Assembly: GCA_900754535.1 (NCBI GenBank)
Contig: CAAEDF010000247.1
Coordinates: forward strand, 1-7,765
DNA: 7,765 nt
Reading direction: 5' to 3'
Origin: Clostridia bacterium
GTDB taxonomy: Bacteria > Bacillota > Clostridia > Oscillospirales > CAG-382
Shown one piece after another: positions 5,777 through 7,765 of this stretch. A program made the translations under genes and the position numbers. The notes beneath the pieces are model-generated. The model was not told the origin of the DNA. It ran no database searches and worked only from the letters and a program-made list of their open reading frames with translations. Positions within the stretch are counted from its first letter, which is position 1. The number at the start of each line of letters is the position of its first letter.

Positions 5777-7388
5777 ACTGCCGAAATACCTTGACGACGA
5801 TTTCCTTGATAAGCTGTTCGGGTTCTGTTATGTCCGCACCCGCGACAGCCGCGAGGCCAATGAGCTGTGTTCGGATATAGTCTACGAGCTGATAAAGGCG
5901 GCCGGCACGGGCGGCGAGATAACAAATCCGTATTCGTTTATCTGGAGGGTGGCCCGGAACGTGTATGCCGATTTTTCGGACGCCAGACGCAGGCACGCCG
6001 ACATGTTTTACGGCGGGGATCCCGACGGCGTTTTGAAAACGCTGCCTGACAGGGAAAATGATGACGACGGATACGAACGGCTGAGCGTGATCTACCGCCG
6101 TATCGCTTTCCTCACCCGCGCCTACCGCGAGGTGATGATAATGTACTACCTCGACGGTCTGTCCGCCGCGGAAATAGCAAAGCGGCAGCACACAAGCGAG
6201 GGCGCCGTCCGCCAAAGGCTTTTTTCGGCAAGAGAAAAAATCAAAAGCGAGGTAAAGGAAATGGATAAAAGCAGCAGCAAGCCCCTGGCGCTTGAAAAAA
6301 TCGATTTTTTCATTGTGGGGACAGGGTCTCCCGGCTGGGGAGACCCCAGAGATGTTTGCCACAGACTGTTTTCCAAGCATATCATGTGGCTTTGCAGAAA
6401 AAAAGCCATGAGCGCCGCCGAAATAGCGGAGGAGCTTAACGTACCCACCGTCTATGTGGAGGAAGAGCTTGAAATCCTTACAGCGGGCGCAAACGGCAGA
6501 TACGGTGTTCTGCGCAGGAGAGAAAACGGCAAATACGCAATAAACTTTATTCTTTTTGACGCACAAACAATAGAAAAGGCGCACGCTCTGTACACGGAGC
6601 GGCTTCCCATGATATGCGATACGATCGCGGAATACATCAAAAAGCATAGAGAAGAATACCTGTCTTTTCCTTATCTGAACAAAAAGATCGATCTCAACCT
6701 TATCCTGTGGCAGCAAATATACAATATATCCAATGCGTTTTCGGACACTGTCGAAAGGATACTTGCCGAAAAGCATTTTCCGCAGTATAAAGCGCCCGAC
6801 CGTCCCTTCACCGTATACGGCCATGTCGATAACGGCAAGTATTACGGCTGCGGCTGGGACGGAGTGGATGCGGAAAATATATGCGGGTTTTCCAGAGTGC
6901 ATCTGGACAACATCTATATCACGAGGATCCAAAAGCACTTCAGCTGCGGTCTTAACGTTTCCCTGGACCCGCAGATCCAGCTTGCGCTGCGCTCCATCGA
7001 CGGGCTGGAGATATCGTCGCTTTCGGAAAAAGATAAGGAGTACGCCGCAAAAGCGGTGGAATGCGGATATCTTTACCGTGACGGAGACACTCTTTACACA
7101 AAGATACTGGTGAGCAGGCTGGAGGACTCCTCCGGGCTGTATAAGATCAGCGAAGGACTGAAAAACGGCTTCTTTGAAAAAGACGCGCTTATCACGGCGG
7201 ACAAGATAGCCGCGCTTATCAAAAAAGCCGTTCCGGATTATCTTTTGGGCGAATGGAGATTTGCCAATAATCTTGCAAATCTGCCCATTACCGACGCCGT
7301 CGTCGAAGCGCTTATAGAAAAAGGAGTGCTGACGCCGCCCGAAAACGGTATCGGCGCGGAGGGCTGCTGGATGCAGGTGGAAAAATAA
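5763..7388 (+). CDS. Long ECF-type RNA polymerase sigma factor with ~370-residue C-terminal extension
   Basis: A 541-residue cytoplasmic protein. Residues about 10-80 are sigma region 2: an amphipathic start, CSDIVYELIKA (36-46), then NPYSFIWRVARNVYADFSDARRR (55-77), typical of the -10 recognition helix. Residues about 105-160 are sigma region 4: AYREVMIMYYLDGLSAAEIA (120-139), then a helix-turn-helix ending SEGAVRQRLFSAREKIKSE. ECF sigmas are normally about 160-200 residues, so the rest is an extension. It starts with a GTGSPGWGDPRD motif (186-197), then a winged-helix-like segment (about 200-262; MSAAEIAEELNVPTVYVEEELEIL at 216-239). A mid part (about 340-410) looks beta-rich with several Cys and aromatic residues. 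A possible second wing (about 420-450) and a helical end complete it. No transmembrane segment is seen and no anti-sigma gene is adjacent, so the extension may itself sense or regulate. Start: ATG with GGAG 7 nt upstream. I do not recognise the named ECF group; target promoters are unknown. Confidence 0.85.
   Translation: MEKKELPKYLDDDFLDKLFGFCYVRTRDSREANELCSDIVYELIKAAGTGGEITNPYSFIWRVARNVYADFSDARRRHADMFYGGDPDGVLKTLPDRENDDDGYERLSVIYRRIAFLTRAYREVMIMYYLDGLSAAEIAKRQHTSEGAVRQRLFSAREKIKSEVKEMDKSSSKPLALEKIDFFIVGTGSPGWGDPRDVCHRLFSKHIMWLCRKKAMSAAEIAEELNVPTVYVEEELEILTAGANGRYGVLRRRENGKYAINFILFDAQTIEKAHALYTERLPMICDTIAEYIKKHREEYLSFPYLNKKIDLNLILWQQIYNISNAFSDTVERILAEKHFPQYKAPDRPFTVYGHVDNGKYYGCGWDGVDAENICGFSRVHLDNIYITRIQKHFSCGLNVSLDPQIQLALRSIDGLEISSLSEKDKEYAAKAVECGYLYRDGDTLYTKILVSRLEDSSGLYKISEGLKNGFFEKDALITADKIAALIKKAVPDYLLGEWRFANNLANLPITDAVVEALIEKGVLTPPENGIGAEGCWMQVEK
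6324..6346 (+). repeat. Perfect 9-bp hairpin inside the sigma-factor gene
   Basis: GGGTCTCCC (6324-6332), a 5-nt loop GGCTG, then GGGAGACCC (6338-6346) is fully complementary. It encodes the Gly/Pro-rich GSPGWGDP stretch exactly at the boundary between the sigma domains and the extension. It could slow ribosomes between domains or be a by-product of the amino-acid motif. Confidence 0.75.
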
Positions 7389-7479
7389 GCGTCCGCCTGT
7401 CACAATAAGCAAGCCGTCATGGCCCGAGTAAGTCCGGGATGAGCCGGATATGCAAAAAAAGCCGACACACCGAAACGAT

Positions 7480-7545
7480 AAGCCGTTGCACGGCATCGGA
7501 ACGATGCGCAAAGCGCTTTCCCCGATGCTTCATGCAACGGCTTTT
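7480..7545 (+). terminator. Large nested hairpin, probable terminator of the sigma-factor gene
   Basis: AAGCCGTTGCA (7480-7490) pairs with TGCAACGGCTT (7533-7543), 11 bp. Inside, GCATCGG (7493-7499) pairs with CCGATGC (7522-7528), and the apex holds GCGC-AAA-GCGC (7506-7516), overlapping the palindrome AAAGCGCTTT (7510-7519). A short TTTT tract (7542-7545) follows on the plus strand, and there is no matching tract on the minus strand, so termination of the upstream sigma gene is the simplest role. It is much longer than a normal terminator and lies 92 nt after the stop codon. Confidence 0.55.
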
Positions 7546-7641
7546 CCCTTGTCTTCAGGAACAGAGGGCGCAAAAGCGCGGCGGACGGTGGGAGACGGAC
7601 GCACACACCGCCGCAGCTTGAAGGAGCCGGGCGCAACACAC

Positions 7642-7676
7642 AAAAAAGCGGGACGCTTTGCACAAAAGCGTCCCGC
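7642..7676 (-). terminator. Intrinsic terminator of groL
   Basis: GCGGGACGCTTT (7648-7659) pairs perfectly over 12 bp with AAAGCGTCCCGC (7665-7676), loop GCACA. On the minus strand the stem is followed by six T residues (complement of A 7642-7647), so it serves the leftward gene ending at 7728. Confidence 0.92.
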
Positions 7677-7683
7677 CTTCTGC

Positions 7684-7706
7684 GGCGGGGGAACGGTTCC
7701 CCCGCC
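7684..7706. repeat. GC-rich hairpin between the groL stop and its terminator
   Basis: GGCGGGGGAAC (7684-7694) and GTTCCCCCGCC (7696-7706) are perfectly complementary with a single central base, so about 8-9 bp can pair in RNA around an AACGGTT-type loop. No U-tract follows on either strand. It may protect the groL mRNA 3' end or pause polymerase before the terminator. Confidence 0.6.
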
Positions 7707-7727
7707 CGTATTCGTTTTACGGAAGGA

Positions 7728-7765
7728 TCAATACATCCCGCCGCCCATGCCGCCCATGTTGGCGG
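7728..7765 (-). CDS. groL: 60 kDa chaperonin GroEL, C-terminal tail only (partial)
   Basis: The last 11 complete codons and the stop of a minus-strand gene read ANMGGMGGGMY, then TGA. A Gly-Met-rich tail of this kind (GGM repeats) is the hallmark of GroEL C-termini, which line the chaperonin cavity. The strong terminator 50 bp downstream fits a highly expressed operon end. Only 38 bases are visible, so the assignment rests on the tail alone; another protein with a Gly-Met tail cannot be excluded. Confidence 0.78.
   Translation of the reverse strand, partial: ANMGGMGGGMY

Larger units (their letters stand above)
7389..7727. other. Intergenic region between convergent genes (339 bp), rich in dyads
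   Basis: I see no protein-coding gene here; the open frames on both strands lack Shine-Dalgarno sites and have Cys/Arg/Pro-rich, shadow-like composition. From left to right it holds an unstructured stretch (7389-7479), a large nested inverted repeat (7480-7545), a GC-rich part with GCGC-AAAA-GCGC (7568-7579) and GCGGCGG/CCGCCGC (7578-7584 with 7608-7614), the groL terminator (7642-7676) and a further hairpin (7684-7706). No clear promoter for a small RNA is visible. Confidence 0.55.

Noticed and set aside
5742..7511. A 589-codon open frame on the minus strand covering the whole sigma-factor gene, longer than the gene itself
   Set aside because: Its translation is rich in Phe, Cys, Arg and His without recognisable domains, no Shine-Dalgarno precedes its start, and the plus strand has clear sigma2/sigma4 motifs, a promoter and a ribosome-binding site. 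It arises from codon bias of the real gene.
7389..7640. An SRP RNA, 6S RNA or tRNA gene in the dyad-rich intergenic region
   Set aside because: None of the conserved signatures (for example the GGAAGCAGC-type SRP loop or a TpsiC arm GGTTCGAATCC) is present; the one GGTTC (7695-7699) lies within a plain palindrome.
7400..7663. An 87-codon minus-strand open frame between the sigma gene and groL
   Set aside because: It reads through the groL terminator stem, has Cys/Pro/Arg-rich composition and lacks a Shine-Dalgarno.

Overview
The window looks like an ordinary chromosomal segment of a Gram-positive bacterium of the class Clostridia. The evidence is the style of the EF-Ts and AlaRS proteins (for example the extra Cys cluster in AlaRS), strong purine-rich Shine-Dalgarno (SD) sites, TTG start use, T-rich intrinsic terminators and extended -10 promoters of the TTTTTGTGATA type. 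GC content is moderate and there is frequent ATA (Ile) use. Family-level placement is not possible from sequence reading alone. I see no mobile element, CRISPR array, tRNA or rRNA.

Layout from left to right. (1) Minus strand, 1-1122: the first 374 codons of alaS (alanyl-tRNA synthetase), cut by the window edge, with a near-consensus promoter. (2) Divergent from it, 1350-2570 (+): an N-acylglucosamine 2-epimerase family gene with its own promoter and terminator; an inverted repeat overlaps its -35 box. (3) 2650-4632 (+): rpsB-tsf (ribosomal protein S2 and elongation factor Ts), with one promoter, a structured leader that contains a terminator-like hairpin, and a terminator shared with the convergent gene. 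(4) Minus strand, 4665-5417: a single-pass membrane protein with a degenerate NodB/polysaccharide-deacetylase-like ectodomain that appears to have lost its metal ligands. (5) 5763-7388 (+): a 541-residue protein with an N-terminal ECF-type sigma factor (sigma2 and sigma4) fused to about 370 residues that begin with a winged-helix-like segment. (6) 7728-7765 (-): the last codons of what is very probably groL (GroEL), preceded on the right-hand edge by a strong terminator on its own strand.

Most of the window is housekeeping translation (AlaRS, S2, EF-Ts) and protein folding (GroEL). The three accessory genes (epimerase, pseudo-deacetylase-like membrane protein, long ECF sigma) each appear to be transcribed alone. 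The most unusual item is the long ECF sigma factor: no anti-sigma gene is adjacent, its leader has several dyads, and a perfect 13-bp tandem repeat spans its SD and start codon. I do not see convincing evidence for a completely new multi-gene system here.
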